From NCBI RefSeq assembly GCF_035046485.1, contig NC_085138.1:66084580-66148579 (forward strand): 64,000 nucleotides of DNA, written 5' to 3'. Each line of letters begins with the position of its first letter. The first letter of the stretch is position 1. Under the pieces are notes generated by a model that did no database searches, was not told where the DNA came from, and was given only the letters and a program-made list of their open reading frames with translations. This DNA comes from Aedes albopictus. Its lineage: Eukaryota > Arthropoda > Insecta > Diptera > Culicidae. Of the stretch, positions 34,305 through 46,616 are shown piece by piece. The translations under genes and the position numbers were made by a program.

Positions 34305-34664
34305 TTACATCGCCGTTCGAAGTCAAACGATTCGCTAGGGGACGCCCAACAGATGAAAAGTATTCGTTGAAAATATTTGCTACTTCAGAAGGTTCTGTTA
34401 ATTCCGTTTGGTTTACTACTAGTGATGTGTTAAATCTTGCTTTTTTTCACTTATTAGCTCATTGATATTTCTCCAGAGAGCTCTATGGTTAGTAGTACTA
34501 AACATTCTCTGATAGTAACTCCTCTTGGCATTTCGTTTACTGATTATTAGCTTCTGATTAACGTGCTGTAACAGTTCAATCGTGTGTTGATCTGTAGGGA
34601 ACCTCTTTTTTCGTTTAAGTAAATTATCGCGGATTTTTGATAGTTTCCAAATATCAAGATTCAT
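34305..34664 (-). pseudogene. L2/CR1-like linker region
   Basis: Encodes NLDIWKLSKIRDNLLKRKKR, then AKRSYYQRMF, WRNINELISEKK and, after frame change, SEVANIFNEYFSSVG. This is the usual segment between endonuclease and reverse transcriptase in CR1/L2 proteins. It is collinear with the polymerase across the composite insertion. Confidence 0.8.
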
Positions 34665-34861
34665 CCATGGACAAACGTCTTTTTTAGCATGACATCCACA
34701 GAATATGTTGTAGAATGTCTTTGCACTGTGTCCCTATATTTTCCTGTAATGGATGCAAGCCTCTCAGATGGAGCTAAAAGCGTAAAATCGAAGTTTTCGA
34801 GAATGCTGCGGTAGCCTGCATCGACTGCTTGGAAGTTAGTTCTAGTTTTCGTTAATCTCCT

Positions 34862-35200
34862 TTATGATCGCCCAATCCTAATATTCAAATCTGTTAATAT
34901 GAAGCTATGATCGCTGTAGGCACAATCTATCTTGAAATTGGTTACTCTGTTCATTAATTCAGTGTTACAAACAACGTGATCCAAGATATTGTTGCTGGCA
35001 GGTCTAGTTACGTTACTGTTGGTTACCATCATGTTGTACGATGATAGTAAATCTGAGTACTTTTGAGTTTCGCGATTCTGACTATTGATAGCAATGTTCA
35101 TGTCACCTACTAACAACATGGTTGAATCAGGCGTATTTGTCGCCACAATGTTTTCAAGGTAATTCGCGAAAAAGTTGAAATCAAAATACGGTTTTAATTG
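34862..35200 (-). pseudogene. L2/CR1-like AP-endonuclease, 5'-truncated
   Basis: Encodes MLLVGDMNIAI (the GDxN block), NILDHVVC and CAYSDHSFI (the SDH catalytic block) of the AP endonuclease. Residues before FFANYLENIV are absent because the copy is truncated at about 35205, next to a Penelope-like fragment. Confidence 0.82.
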
Positions 35201-35204
35201 TAGA

Positions 35205-35290
35205 ACTCCCTGAAGAAGGTGTAATAAACACCGAAACGTCGGTAAAGATCGATATTTAGCCGTTTTATTGCGTTTGGTGACTGAGTAGCC
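35205..35290 (+). ncRNA. Penelope-like terminal fragment with hammerhead-like core
   Basis: CTGAAGA (35210-35216), then a stem GGTGT/ACACC with AATAA loop (35218-35232), then GAAAC (35233-35237). This fits the CUGANGA - stem II - GAAA core of hammerhead ribozymes found in Penelope-like elements. I cannot find a matching strand for stem III upstream, so it is probably a remnant. The ACGTCGG that follows is usual for such termini. Confidence 0.4.
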
Positions 35291-35442
35291 GAAAAACTTC
35301 CATGGTTAGAATTAGAATAGAATTTTAGTCGATCGCGCTCTACGATAACAAAATCTTATGTAAAACTGAGCATACCTCCAGGAATTCCATAAGAATTACC
35401 CTCTTAATTTTGTTTTAGATTTTTCCAGGAGTTCATCTACAG

Positions 35443-35628
35443 CATAGGTTCCCAAACTTTCAGGTCGCGCGACCCCCTTTTCCCAGCAAACATAGTTTTC
35501 GCGACCCCCCATAAAAATTCCCTCATTTGTTGTCTGTTAGAGTAAAAAAAAATCTGTCCCTCGCGACCCCCTGGATGAAGGCTGGCGACACCCCTGGGGG
35601 GTCGCGACCCACAGTTTGGGAAACCATG
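35443..35628. mobile_element. hAT-type MITE, 186 bp
   Basis: Exact 8-bp duplication ATCTACAG at 35435-35442 and 35629-35636. The ends CATAGGTTCCCAAACT and AGTTTGGGAAACCATG are inverted. Internal GGTCGCGCGACCCC words match the element at 12491 in opposite orientation. Confidence 0.9.
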
Positions 35629-35839
35629 ATCTACAGATTTCCCAAGAAATTGAAGATATTCATTCTTTCGAACAATTCATCAGTTATTCCGTCAACTTTC
35701 CTTTAAAACATCTATTTAATAGAAACACGAACTCCGTCTCCAGCCAGAGGCTGTACAGACTGAACGAAACTTAACACAAGAATACGGACACGACACACTT
35801 TAAGAGCACCAGTGAATACGTGGAAGTTAATACGTTTGG

Positions 35840-37350
35840 TGACGCTAACCGCACGGTCACGTGGCTCCTCCAAATTATTCTAGAAAATTTTCAGGAGATT
35901 CGTCTAAAAGTTCCTCTCAGGGTGTTCCTCGAAAAATCCTCAGATATTCCTCCTGGAGTTGCATCACCTTCTCCTCTTGGAATTATTGAACCCTTTCTTC
36001 AGGGATCATTCAAGGAAATTATTCCGGAGATTCTTCAGGCATCCTTTCAGATTTTCTTCTGGGATTTTTTTTCGGAAAACACTTTTCTTGGGATTACAGT
36101 CGAGCATTTGAGGGTTTCTCTGGCATTCTTTCAGAGATTCCTTCAAAAATGCATTTTTTTAGAAATTTCTTTTGGAGTTCCTTCAGGTACTCTTCCAGAT
36201 TTGGTTTAAATTTCTGTTGCTGAATCAACCAAGAGTTGCTATCCAAGAATTGTTCGAGAGAGAAACCTTCTAAGAATCGCTGGTTTTTTGTTTTGAAAAA
36301 AATCTAAATGAATTTCTGAAAAAAAAAAATCCATGGAAAAATTTCTAAAAACTGCGCTAACGCTAACGCTAAATCCGTGGAAAAAATTCCTAAAGAAATT
36401 CCTTGCTGACATTCATAAAAAAAACTTAAACTGTTGAAAGAGTCGCAGAAGTCATTCTAAAGAAGTTTCAGAAGGAATCCGTAGAGGAGTTTCTGAAGGG
36501 ATACTTGAGGGTTTTTTAAATGTATCTTCTGGTTAATAGTTGATGAAATCCCTGGAGAATTCTTAAGAAATATCTGGAAAACCCATTGGTGGAGTACCTG
36601 TTAGAATTTATTTTTCAATATTTAGAAAAAAAATCTGTAGAAAACTGTGTTTAAAATTCATTTAAGCTATTCTGAAATTATACCTGGATGAATTCGTAAA
36701 TGTATTTCAAAGGAATCCTTGGAAGAATGTCTGGAGAAACACTCAAACTAATGTAATTATTTGTAGATGAATCTCAAAAATAATTTCCAGAGGAATTTAT
36801 GTAGAAGTTTCTGGGAATTATTTCTGAAGAGATTTTAGAATTTCTTAACGAATCCGTGTGAAAACTGCCAAAGGAAGACATCGTGAAGGAATTTCAGGAT
36901 AAATACATGCAGGGGTACCTTAAGGAAATCTTGAAGGTAATCTGTATAATTTTCTGCAGGAAACTCTGAAGGAATAGCTGTTGAAGCAGTGAAAAACAAA
37001 TCGTGAATGAATTTCTGGAGGAATGAAAAAAAAAACATATCTATACATACTACTGAAGCAATCCCTGAAATATAAAAAAATACGCTGGAGGAATTTCTGC
37101 AAGAAATCCTGAGAAAACACCAGGAAATAAATCTGATGGCATCCCTAGAGAAATTGTTAAAGCAAACCCTGGAGGGTATCCTAAAAAAATCCCTACAAGA
37201 TTTTCTGAAGTGATCTCTGGTCGAGTTTCTGATGAGGTCAATGGAAGAAGGGATTCTCAAAAAAAAAATGGAAAAAATCTTGGAGATATATTTGAAGGAA
37301 GCCTTGAAATCTATTGAAAAATCCCTGACAGAATTTATGAAGGACCAAAT
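35840..37350. repeat. 12-bp array pair, inverted arrangement
   Basis: Pyrimidine form (ATTCCTCCTGG, GATTCTTCAGG) from 35840 to about 36200, then the purine form (GAAGGAATCC, GAGGAATTTATG) from about 36300 to 37350. The 129- and 173-codon frames here come from the repeat, not from a gene. Confidence 0.8.
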
Positions 37351-37371
37351 CTCCAAGAATCTTTGGAACCT

Positions 37372-37525
37372 CCATAAACTACGTCACGCTTTGGGGTAGG
37401 AGGAGAAGGGTCCGCATAGTTTGAAACCCCATACACAAATTTCAGAGGTCCCATATAAAAAGATTGCCATATGGGGGATTGGGGTTGAAAATGGACAATT
37501 TTCGCGTAACGTAAATTATGAACTT
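37372..37525. mobile_element. Possible decayed PIF/Harbinger-like MITE
   Basis: CATAAACTACGTCACGC at the left against GCGTAACGTAAATTATG at the right. Terminal motif like the elements at 43242 and 52910. The target duplication is not seen. Confidence 0.4.
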
Positions 37526-37539
37526 TTTTATTAATCACA

Positions 37540-38220
37540 GAAATATTCCTGTAGCAATATTTAAAAGATTTTTTGTAGAAATCCCTCTGAAAATTTTAAT
37601 AAAGCTCCGAACTCCTCATTTGAAAACCCCTGATGCAATCTTTGCGCTTGAAAAGTTTCCGTCGATGTACATTTGTCTCGGCACCCATTGATGCCGTCGA
37701 GGATTGTCGCCGCGACAATAGCCCATGTCTGCATCCAGTCTGCACCCTCAATCCTCATTTAGCGGCGGGTTCGACCAGCTCTCAAAACTTTTTTTTTACC
37801 CTCCCAAAGTTGTTCACTTGTCTGCAATTCTTTTCCAACTGTTGTAAGTTACCTTGTAAATGTGCGGGTTATTTACAGAACGCCACCACGCGGCCTGTAC
37901 CTTTCTCTGCTTTGAAGGGTTGGGTTTTCCCAGCATGGTAGTTGCCGTGCTTTCACCGAGACGAAAATGAGACAACCGTGAAAAGGAAAAATCTGGGTCT
38001 GGCTGGCGTCGTGTCGTTGCTCCAGCAGAATGGGAACAAAAACGGTTTTGATGGCGTAAGATGATGGAGACACGGAGAAACCTTATTTCATTCATCGTTT
38101 GCTATTGTTGTAACTGCTCAAGTCTCTCAACTAACGATGAGAGATCATTTACTGCTCTTTATGTTGTTCTAAGTTGTGCAACTGCCATGCTTTGAATAAT
38201 TTTGTTATTTTATATTAAAA
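37540..38220. other. No recognisable gene or element
   Basis: Higher GC stretch with no coding motif. Possibly host DNA. Confidence 0.4.
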
Positions 38221-38224
38221 AAAG

Positions 38225-38440
38225 GGTTGTATCTTGATTGAATTCGAGTTTGATTTTTTAGTACATTGTAGGATTTGAGTTTGAATTTTACGCGTATCTG
38301 AATTTGCATTTTGGACTTTATTTTACACTAACATTTTCAATTGCGTTTGTACCGATATTTGTTCTTTGATTTCTATTTAAATGCGTACTAAGGTTTGAAC
38401 TTTAAATTGATCTTGAATTTGTATTTGTATATGTAACACC
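38225..38440. repeat. Third short-period array, GAATTTG type
   Basis: GAATTCGAGTTTGATTTT, GGATTTGAGTTTGAATTTT and GAATTTGTATTTG units, decayed, about 12 bp. Confidence 0.55.
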
Positions 38441-41164
38441 GCAAAGATAAACACCGAATTCAAAAATTTCCCCTACTCACGTTGTGTCCTTTTGGACAGG
38501 GGTTGTAAAATTAGAATCAGATAAATAAGAGACATGCACCCACGTCTGTAAATATTTGACGACAAGTTTCAATTTCCTGACTTGCCTTCCAGCTGCCAAA
38601 TTCTAACTCAACTCCAGTGAGCAAGATTTATTTAGCAACACCCACAAGAGCAGTCAAACCTACATCCGCAAAAAGCACATCATAAATCTGCAGCGCTGCA
38701 TCCTTTCTGTCAATCATCGGGTTTCGTAGCGGAAAACCGCCATACCGGTGTTGATCCATGCGCCATGAACTTTGCCACCAGCATCATCGTCATCATTGCT
38801 AGCAACAACAACGTTGGGCCAGAATAGCTGTAAGTACCCTCCACACAACTGGGAGGCATGAAACTTTTTCCGAAACGATTCAACGCCTCTCGCTGCCCAT
38901 GCTACTACCAACAAGTAAAAGTCCTAGTTCATCCTCTCACTCAGATTGGTTGGTGACGATGGACGGACGCAGCTGTTTGAAGTGTGCAACTCCATGATGC
39001 CGTGGCAAGTTTCAAAATTTGTCCCGAAGCAACAAAAGTTCAAATTTATGGGGGAACGGAATTTTTGAGCAATCGAAAGTGGGTGCACTCGACTCGGTTA
39101 ACATGTTGAAACCGAAGAGTTAGGGAAGTTTGAGGTTCGAAGGATAGCCTGTGCTTGATGCTGCACAAGTTCAAAGATGCTTTAAATTTGCATTTTCATC
39201 AACGAAACGTTTACAGGATTCAACAAAGCAAGTATCCAGATCACAGCCAGCGATTAGCTTTATCCCAAGGGCTTTAGGGGAACGAAACAGAGACATTTAC
39301 CAGCTACACAGTAAGATTATTTCCAGGAAAATTGCGTCAAATAGTTTGCCTTGCCAAAGGTGTTCCTTTTTCGCGATGTTCTCTATGGTGGTCAATTTTG
39401 ACCACATTTTCCACTGCTTCCTCCCTCTATCCATCCGGATCAACGCGCGAGACTGAAGGCAAGTTTCAGCTGATGCGTACCATAAATTGCCGCAGTCTTG
39501 ACAGAATAATTTCGAGAATGCACACTCTCTATCGTAGGGTTAATAAATTTATCAACTATGAGTGGCTACTATGTGCCTGGCTGCCCGCCTGCTTGTACCA
39601 TCTCTCTCCCATACAACCCGTGGGGGTGGCTTTTTGCACTGCGCGCACGTTGAGTGTAAGTGCTCGAGGTCGTATTTGTGTGCAACTTTGTTGGGACCGT
39701 CAAGTGTTTGCAAGAGGAGCAGCAGCAGTGACAGTAGCGCAACGTCACCGGCAGTAGTGCCACACACAAAAGCTAGGATACAGATTCTGTATGGCTTTGT
39801 GCTAGGGAAATAGGACCGCGCAGCACAGTTGGTACTTAAAAACTAGTTTCATTTTTGAAACATTTCAATCTCAAGTTGCCGGCGCCGTGAGAGAAATCCG
39901 AGCTAGAAATTTGGAACACTCTTGATGCTTTTAGTAGTTGATAATTGTTAGAGCAATCAATGTGTTACATTTGACGTGTTGATGTTTTTATTTCATATAC
40001 TCAATGTGATTTTTGAAAGTTAAATTTCTAGCCAGAATCCTAGATGATTCAAAATGGAGCATTGTGTGTTTCTTTGGAGTAAACACAAGTATCAGGTATC
40101 AGTAGGTCAACCCCAGAGGCACATTCTCCTCCATTTGGGAAATTTTTGCTATCGCCATGAATACGAGCATACTCCTTATTTACCCGAGGAATAGGGAAAG
40201 GAATAAGGACTGGAATAGGGAAAAGAAGGGTAAGGGAATAGGATCGTCACAAACGCATAAGCGTACCACAAGGGGTTCAATCAGCGCCCTGGAAAGGGTA
40301 GTTCGATAACGCATAAAGCGTGAAGAGAGCCTACTGTTGTTCAGGCTTGACAGAAACTCCCTCGCGAGAAAATGAGGAAGCGATTTTGGTGATTTTCTGA
40401 GGAGTGAAAATATTATGCCTCTCAAGAAAAATCAGAATATGGCGATTATCTGCCTCTGGCTTCTGATATCAGCGCGACAGTCACTAATCATAACAGCGTC
40501 ACCAGATTTAAAAGTATATAATTCCACTATATGGGGTTTGACAGCAAGAACACTCATTCCACTGAGCTACTCTTACCGTTCGTCACAAATACATTAAAAA
40601 ACATCTGTCAATTCGCGAAACCCACGTGCTTTTGTTTTTGGCGGAAACACTTTTTCTTTTGTTTTGCCTTGCGATTGTCATGCGGCGGTATGCCTTGCGA
40701 GCGTACGACCGCCGCAGGACTCTAATAAAAGATAAGCGCGACAATAAAACTCAGAAATCACAACGCAAATCCTCAACAGCACCGAGCGCGAGCTTGCCGC
40801 GCAGCAATGTGTTTCTCACGTCTACTCACACTCAAAAAGCTCTCGCGAGTTCCACTCCCATACAAAGAACGACTCTCAAGGCGAAAATCGCACTCAAAAA
40901 CCCGAAATAATCATCGGCTCTTTTTTCGTTCCCCTCTTCCTCGCTTAGTTTTTATTGCCTCTCTGTTTGGGATTCGTTCGCTCCCTCGCGACGAGGCAAA
41001 AGCAAAACACCGCTCTAGAGCAAATTGCTAAACTCTTTTGATTTCGAGGAGGATTATCAAGCCTGCTGTTGTTTTCCACAGCGCGTCAAGAACAACAGAA
41101 CGTCCTGAAGATACAGGTATCTAAAGTACTCGGAAACTCAGTTTCGCAAAAGCTGGACACTTCC
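38441..41164. other. No recognisable gene; possibly single-copy host DNA
   Basis: Longest frames are about 100-141 codons (for example 39332-39757 +). They overlap frames on the other strand and carry no motif I know. Purine-rich AATAGGG words repeat at 40180-40240. Confidence 0.4.
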
Positions 41165-41327
41165 CAAGCAACACACATGTTATAATAGAGTTACGACAGC
41201 GCAAGTTTTGGTTGTATAGAAGTTTATTTTACGTAATTCTAACATTGTATTGAAATAACGTAAAATAAACTTCTATACAACAAAAACTTGCGCTGTCGTA
41301 ACTTTTATATAACATGTGTGTTGCTTG
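41165..41327. mobile_element. 163-bp hairpin MITE with CCCAAG(C/T)AACACA end
   Basis: Arms of about 70 bp: CAAGCAACACACATGTTATA at the left against its complement ending GTGTGTTGCTTG at 41327. Only a few mismatches. The terminal bases resemble those of the 2-kb element at 8692. Confidence 0.85.
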
Positions 41328-41644
41328 TGTTAAATATCAAATGATATGAAATTTCATGGTCTTGAATAATGTATTAATAACGTTTTTGGAAAAGATGAAA
41401 AGGTTTTGTGCCTTTTTGAGAAAGATTTCGAGAGTGAGAAAGGGGGCTTTTTTATTCTTAGCCACATTACCTACGTGAGCGATTCCAATTGGCGGCTGCA
41501 CTTACACTGTACAGCGCCTAAATGTATTATATTATATTCTTATTATACTATATCAAAACTGATTTTTTGCAATTTCTCATCGTAATAGGCTGTTTTACCT
41601 CAGGCAAATCTGACAGGAGAAGGCCTACTTTCCCACACCAAATT

Positions 41645-41710
41645 AACAGTGCTGTAATGGTTCATTACAGCACTGATTTGCGTTGCGTAATGAACCATTA
41701 CAGCACTGTT
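41645..41710. repeat. Nested palindrome hairpin
   Basis: A 24-bp arm (41645-41668) pairs perfectly with 41687-41710. Each arm region itself contains a palindrome, TGCTGTAATG/CATTACAGCA. Cruciform-prone. Confidence 0.85.
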
Positions 41711-41877
41711 TTCAGTTTTGGTCAACTTCTTGATGCTTTCTGGACGCAGTTTTGAAAAATTGTGCCAACTGCACAATATAACCTGTTATGATCAGATTTT
41801 CCTGAACATGGCTATGAACATCAGTGTGCAGATTGATGAGAAAGTTATCCTCAAGGGTAATTTATGAAATTGCAAAA

Positions 41878-42250
41878 AACGTTGTACGCAACTCGGTGCA
41901 GAACTCGATTTTTCCAGCACTCGTCGTAATTCGGCACCAACATTTCAAAAGGGCGTAACTGCATTTGGAAGTAATACCTTCTTTCAAAGCTGTAGGTCGT
42001 ACTGCCTCCCTTACACTCAAACCACCGTGGTTGTCGGAAAGAGGAAAGTTTTTCCCATCTGGCACTTGTTGTGAAAAACATGGAAATTATAACACATGAT
42101 CCACAGCTTTAAAAGAAGGTGATGATTCCAAAAGCAGTTACGCCCTTTTGAAATGTTGGTGTCGAATTATCCATCTCGGCAAGCCTCGTTGGATAAATGT
42201 ACGAATCGTGCTGTAAAAATCGTCATTCTGCACCTTGTTGCGTAAACTAC
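41878..42250. mobile_element. Foldback element, ~370 bp
   Basis: Imperfect inverted arms: ACATTTCAAAAGGGCGTAAC (41940) pairs with GTTACGCCCTTTTGAAATGT (42139), and GTGCAGAACTCGATTTTT pairs with AAAATCGTCATTCTGCAC. No coding capacity. Confidence 0.7.
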
Positions 42251-42451
42251 TATTGCCTTTGTGCTGCTTTCACTTTTCTACTCTGTCCTTGGTAAAATGA
42301 TGAGCACGATGATGAAATGATGTGTGGCTGTTGTTCCTTTTCCAGTCCAATTGGGGATCGTCCATTATGGGTTGCCGCTCTCCGATATCCAATTATCCGG
42401 GTCCGTTTGAGCTATGAGAGCTCAGAAGAGGGTCTAGTGTCAGCCGCTCTT

Positions 42452-42474
42452 GGGGGGGGGGGGGGGGGGGGGGG
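42452..42474. repeat. Poly-G run of 23
   Basis: Uninterrupted G homopolymer. Length is likely uncertain in the assembly. Confidence 0.95.
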
Positions 42475-42477
42475 AGA

Positions 42478-42713
42478 GCAACTGTCGAAGTACTGAGGCT
42501 GAGATCGAACGATTCGTTTTGGATGCCAATCAAAATATGGGGGTGGACTTGAGAATCAGAGAACATTTTTCAAAATTAGACAGGCCTATTCTTCTTATAT
42601 TCCTTCAGGAGTTTGACCAAAACGTTTGTTGGGTTGGCATCAGCTCCCAGTATCGTGTGTATTATAAACACACGGAAGAGGCTGTTTCTAGATTAGAACA
42701 CTTTGAAAATTAA
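42478..42713 (+). other. Unrecognised open frame, possible remnant
   Basis: Open from beyond the poly-G run to a TAA at 42713, about 75 codons after it. Composition looks protein-like (VLDANQNMGVDLRIREHF, then VCWVGISSQYRVYYKH), but there is no known motif and no start or splice context. It could be chance or an old TE fragment. Confidence 0.2.
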
Positions 42714-42883
42714 CGCTGAATTCATCATACAACAGTCCCATTCACTGCAAAATCTTTTTTTTTCGTCCTTCAACATTTTCTCCAATTTCCACAAATCACA
42801 CCACTTTCCCTCAATCATGCCATCTTAATAGAACTGTACGTTACGCTAAAATTGGAAATTTTTATACGGATTTTTCCGTGACG

Positions 42884-43102
42884 TAGGGAATCGCGCCACT
42901 TGGGCGGTGGCTTATATATTCGTCTGTTTTCCACTATAACTCAGTCAAATTTACACCAATTGACACAACTTTTGGAATGTGGTGAGATAGGTATAGTATC
43001 TACCCGTGTACAACATTTCAAGTCAATTGATTAAAAATTGACTGAGTTATAGTGGAAAACAGACGAATATAGAAGCCACCGCCCAAGTGGCGCGATACCC
43101 TA
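42884..43102. mobile_element. MITE with 63-bp inverted arms and TA ends
   Basis: TAGGGAATCGCGCCACTTGG at the left pairs with CCAAGTGGCGCGATACCCTA at the right. Arms run to CTGAGTTATAGTGG/CCACTATAACTCAG. TA at each edge suggests a Tc1/mariner-type duplication. Confidence 0.85.
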
Positions 43103-43241
43103 CTTAATGGATGTCCTCTTACTGTTTATGTTTTGTTTCAGGAACCCAGAACCTTTTAATTTAGTTCAAAATTGACAGAAAAATTCCCCGATTTTACCAA
43201 CCTTAAACACTATCAGGATCTTACTGAATACAGCATACAAA

Positions 43242-43393
43242 GGGAATGTCCATAAATTACGTCACATTTAGAGAGGGGCGGGGAGATGCAGCAATTTGTG
43301 ATGACCCATTAAAACTTCAGAAAACTTATATAAAAAGTGTGACTATAGGAGAAGCAACAAAAAGGTTTTTTCACGTAATTTATGGACGATCCC
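43242..43393. mobile_element. PIF/Harbinger-like MITE, 152 bp
   Basis: GGGAATGTCCATAAATTACG pairs with CGTAATTTATGGACGATCCC. The 3-bp flanks are not identical (AAA/TTA), so the duplication has decayed or the boundary is off by a base. Confidence 0.7.
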
Positions 43394-43599
43394 TTATTCG
43401 AATTTGAATTCGAAATTGTTTCATGAAAATAAAATAACAAAAACATATATTTTCATACGATTTTAAATTTTGATTTTATTTTATATGCGATTCGATTATC
43501 CGGAGTGAAATGAAAATTGATACTCCGGATAATCGAGTCCGACCTGTAGAAGGTTTAGCTTAAAGATAAAACTTAGATAAACTTATCAAGTAAAAAATG

Positions 43600-44360
43600 T
43601 ATAAATTGAATCTCTTCTGTTTGATTTATTGAAAATGTCTACAGAAAAAAATGCAGACAAAGTTCCTGATGGTATTCTTGTAAAAATCCATCAATAAATT
43701 TCTGAAGTATTCTTTAGAAGAGCTTCTGGAGAAGTCATAGAAGAATTACATAAAATAACTGGCAGTAACAAAAAATTACCGGAAAAAAAATTGAAAATCG
43801 TCAGAATAAATAAAAATACATTTTTTTGAGATTTTTTTTTGGAAAAACAGCAGAATACTCTGCAAATATTTATAGACATATTTCTTGATGAAATCATTGA
43901 ACAATTCTAAGGAATTGATTCCGGAAAAATCTGTTGAAATGGTTGATAGAATCTTTGGATAAATTTCTTAAGCATCAAATACCTGAAGTAAGGACTGAAT
44001 AAAACCCTAAGAAATCCCTAGAGGAAAACCTGGAGGAAATTCGGTAGAAACCTCTGGAGGAATTTTCAAAATTTCTTGAGAATTTTCTAGTGAAAATTCT
44101 AAATAAAAGCCAGAGGGAGAATATATGAAATAAGACCTTATGAAGCTCTGTAGAAATTTCAATAATAATTTCTTCTACATTTCAAGAGAAAATATGCATT
44201 TCTTAAGGAAATCCCTAGAAGAATTTTTGAATGTATTTCTGGAATAATCTACGAATCTCTGTGATTTTTTTTCCTGGAATTGCATCTTTTTATGAAATCT
44301 TTAGAGAAACTCCTTAACAAACCTTGGAGAAATTTATAGAATTTTTAGGAAATTTTAAGA
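43600..44360. repeat. Decayed 12-bp array, purine-rich on plus
   Basis: GAAGAATTTTTGAATG, CTGGAGGAATTTTC and GAGAAACTCC-type words without a partner array in inverse orientation nearby. Confidence 0.65.
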
Positions 44361-44384
44361 AAAATGTTGATGGGATCTTTTACT

Positions 44385-44633
44385 CGGATTAACTGAAAGA
44401 CCGTATTAGCGACACCAACCAACCTGAAGAGCGTTTTGCATCAGGTCGAAAAGGGTGCTGATGGACATACTAACTAATAATGTTAGGTAGTCGTCGGAAA
44501 AGCCATAAGTTGGAAGTCCGCTATTATTGAATTGTCTCAAAAGCGTATCTGCTACGAGGTTCTACAAAAGTGGTGACAAGACTCCCTCTTGGGGACAACT
44601 ACAAACACTCAATTTCCTAATCGTTGTTTAACA
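44385..44633 (-). pseudogene. LOA-like reverse transcriptase, motifs B and C
   Basis: Sense strand reads RKLSVCSCPQEGVLSPLL (motif B region; the usual Trp after LL is a stop), then NLVADTLL, LPTYGFSDDYLTLLV (catalytic block with SDD in place of ADD) and, after small frame changes, WCR-stop-YGLSVNPSK. This is the LOA/Lian layout. The N-terminal half of the same domain is at 52695-53225, beyond the 8-kb insertion. Broken by two stops. Confidence 0.85.
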
Positions 44634-46455
44634 CAATGCACACTGGGTCCAGAGCCGTATTTACGAAGACAAAAATGTTTGTGCCTAAACCATAAGTTTT
44701 AGATACATGGTGTCTTTGGGAAAGTTTCTTCTTATTTTTCGATTTTTTTTCTCATTATTGTGAAATTAGGGTGGTCCCTCTAGTTTAGCTGATCCAAACA
44801 TCTGCTTTTTAATAGTTTTATGTACGTTTACAAAATGTTCTACAAAGTTGTAAAACAACTTATTTGGAGCAAGTTTGTCGAAGAAACCATTATTCTATCT
44901 CTTATGGTTCCTAACTTATAATTTTTTAAAAGATTCATGTTAGGGTGATCCATGAAATTCTGTTTTTTTGAAATAACTTTTAATTCGTTCGTTTCTCGTA
45001 AATACTTTTTTCCGAGCACTTTTAGAACTATCAACGACGCATATTTTTTTCCAAAAAACTCAATGTTCTAACTCTCAAGGTTAAAAAGATATTGGTATTT
45101 TTTTTTGAAAAGTCGCTTTTTTCAAAAAGTCATATCTCAAAAAGGAGCAAATGGATTTTCAATCTCTCGATTGCATTGGAAAGATCATACTCTGTTCTAT
45201 TTATGGTGAAAAAACTGCAGGTACCTTTTTTGTTTGAAGCTTTTTATTAAATTTTGAAAACACGATTTTTTTCATGGAAAAGCAGTTGTAACTTTGAAAA
45301 CCGATGAGATACAGACTTGGCGTCTTCGACAAAATTGTGAGTTTTTGGCTGCCCTAAAAGTGCATAGAACAAAGTATTGCGAAAAAATCAACTCATAAAA
45401 TAATATTGAGTAAAAACAGATTTTTATATGAAAACGATACACTTCACTTAAATTCAACTCGTCTTTGTTAGATAGATCAAAGTAGCTTGGTAAATGGTCA
45501 TCCATTTCATTAGAACCAATGTTTATTTACACTGTCATCACCATTAAGGCACAATGTTGATAAGATATTGCAAATCATGTAACTTTGATAGGCTTTTACG
45601 TTAACATCAACATACAGGGGATGGCCAAAATGTTTGGAATAGGCAACTTTTTTCCCACAAAAAAGTTCAACATGCTGTAACTTTTCATAGAATGCATCAA
45701 AAAATCTCAAATTTTGACTGTTTGTCAACCTATTATATGTGCATCATTGGTACAAAATTGGGCTCGATTGAATAATTTTTCGCGAAGTTAGAGCCGTTTG
45801 GGTAAAACACTATTTTTTAGACAACTCATTTTTGAACTGTCACATCTCGGAAACCAGTTAACCGAATTGAATCAATTTTTTAACGTTTATCAACAATATA
45901 TTGATACTTGATACGACGTTATAAAATCTAATATTTTTTCACGGCGAATTAAGTTATACAGGATTGAAATTTTTACCCATATAGAGGAAAATAAGTCAAA
46001 TATACAATACCACACAAAAATTACTAAATGTGTTCTTCCTTCAATCAAAATAGGCTCTAATATATCTGATTAGAGATAACTTGAGAACAGAAGTGGAAAA
46101 TCTTTGGATATCAACACTAAAATTTATTGACATTGATGTAAAAAAATTACATTTTTTCGAGAAAAATCCAAAAAGTGTCAATCCATGTTAACTTTTTTCA
46201 ACGTTTAAAAAGTACCTATATTTTAATAGTTTGTGAAGCATTTACATATTGTCAGTGTACGTTCAAAATTTCATTCAATTCGGTTCACTGGTTTCCGAGA
46301 TATGACAGCTCAAAAATGAGTTGTCTGAAAAATAGTGTTTTACCCGAACGGTTCTAACTTTGCGAAATATTAATCAATCGGGCCCAAATTTGTACCAATG
46401 ATGCACACATAATAGGTTGACAAACAGTCAAAATTTGAGATTTTTTGATGCGCTC

Positions 46456-46614
46456 TGTGGTGACGAGCGTCTTACTCATTCACCTTCATACAAGGCATTC
46501 GCGCGCATACACGCACCTGCGTGAAGTCTTTGTAGCCTCCCCACTCTGCGCAGCACAACAGCAGAACAATGAGTCTTATATACACACTCGCGCTTGCAAG
46601 ACGCGGTTACCACA
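46456..46614 (+). repeat. 5' LTR, 159 bp
   Basis: Starts TGTGGTGACG and ends CGGTTACCACA. A TATA-like TCTTATATACAC is near 46573. Identical by eye to the 3' LTR. Confidence 0.95.
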
Positions 46615-46616
46615 AG

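Larger units (their letters stand above)
26065..35210 (-). mobile_element. L2/CR1-like non-LTR retrotransposon, split by two large insertions
   Basis: One minus-strand element whose parts are collinear: endonuclease at 34862-35200, linker at 34305-34664, reverse transcriptase at 28640-28805, 27143-27523 and 26880-27120, and C-terminus near 26471-26698. The gaps are a Tc1-like foldback (27529-28633) and a composite foldback (28811-34301). The 5' end is truncated within the endonuclease at about 35205. The 3' AT-rich sequence reaches about 26065. Clade placement is by motif impression and could be a related CR1-group lineage. Confidence 0.8.

Noticed and set aside
38441..41164. Possible host exons
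   Set aside because: No domain, no consistent splice signals with coding potential, and overlapping frames on both strands; left as unassigned.
46456..46614. Terminal repeat of a DNA transposon
   Set aside because: The copies are direct, not inverted, with TG...CA ends, a polypurine tract and a primer-like site: LTRs.
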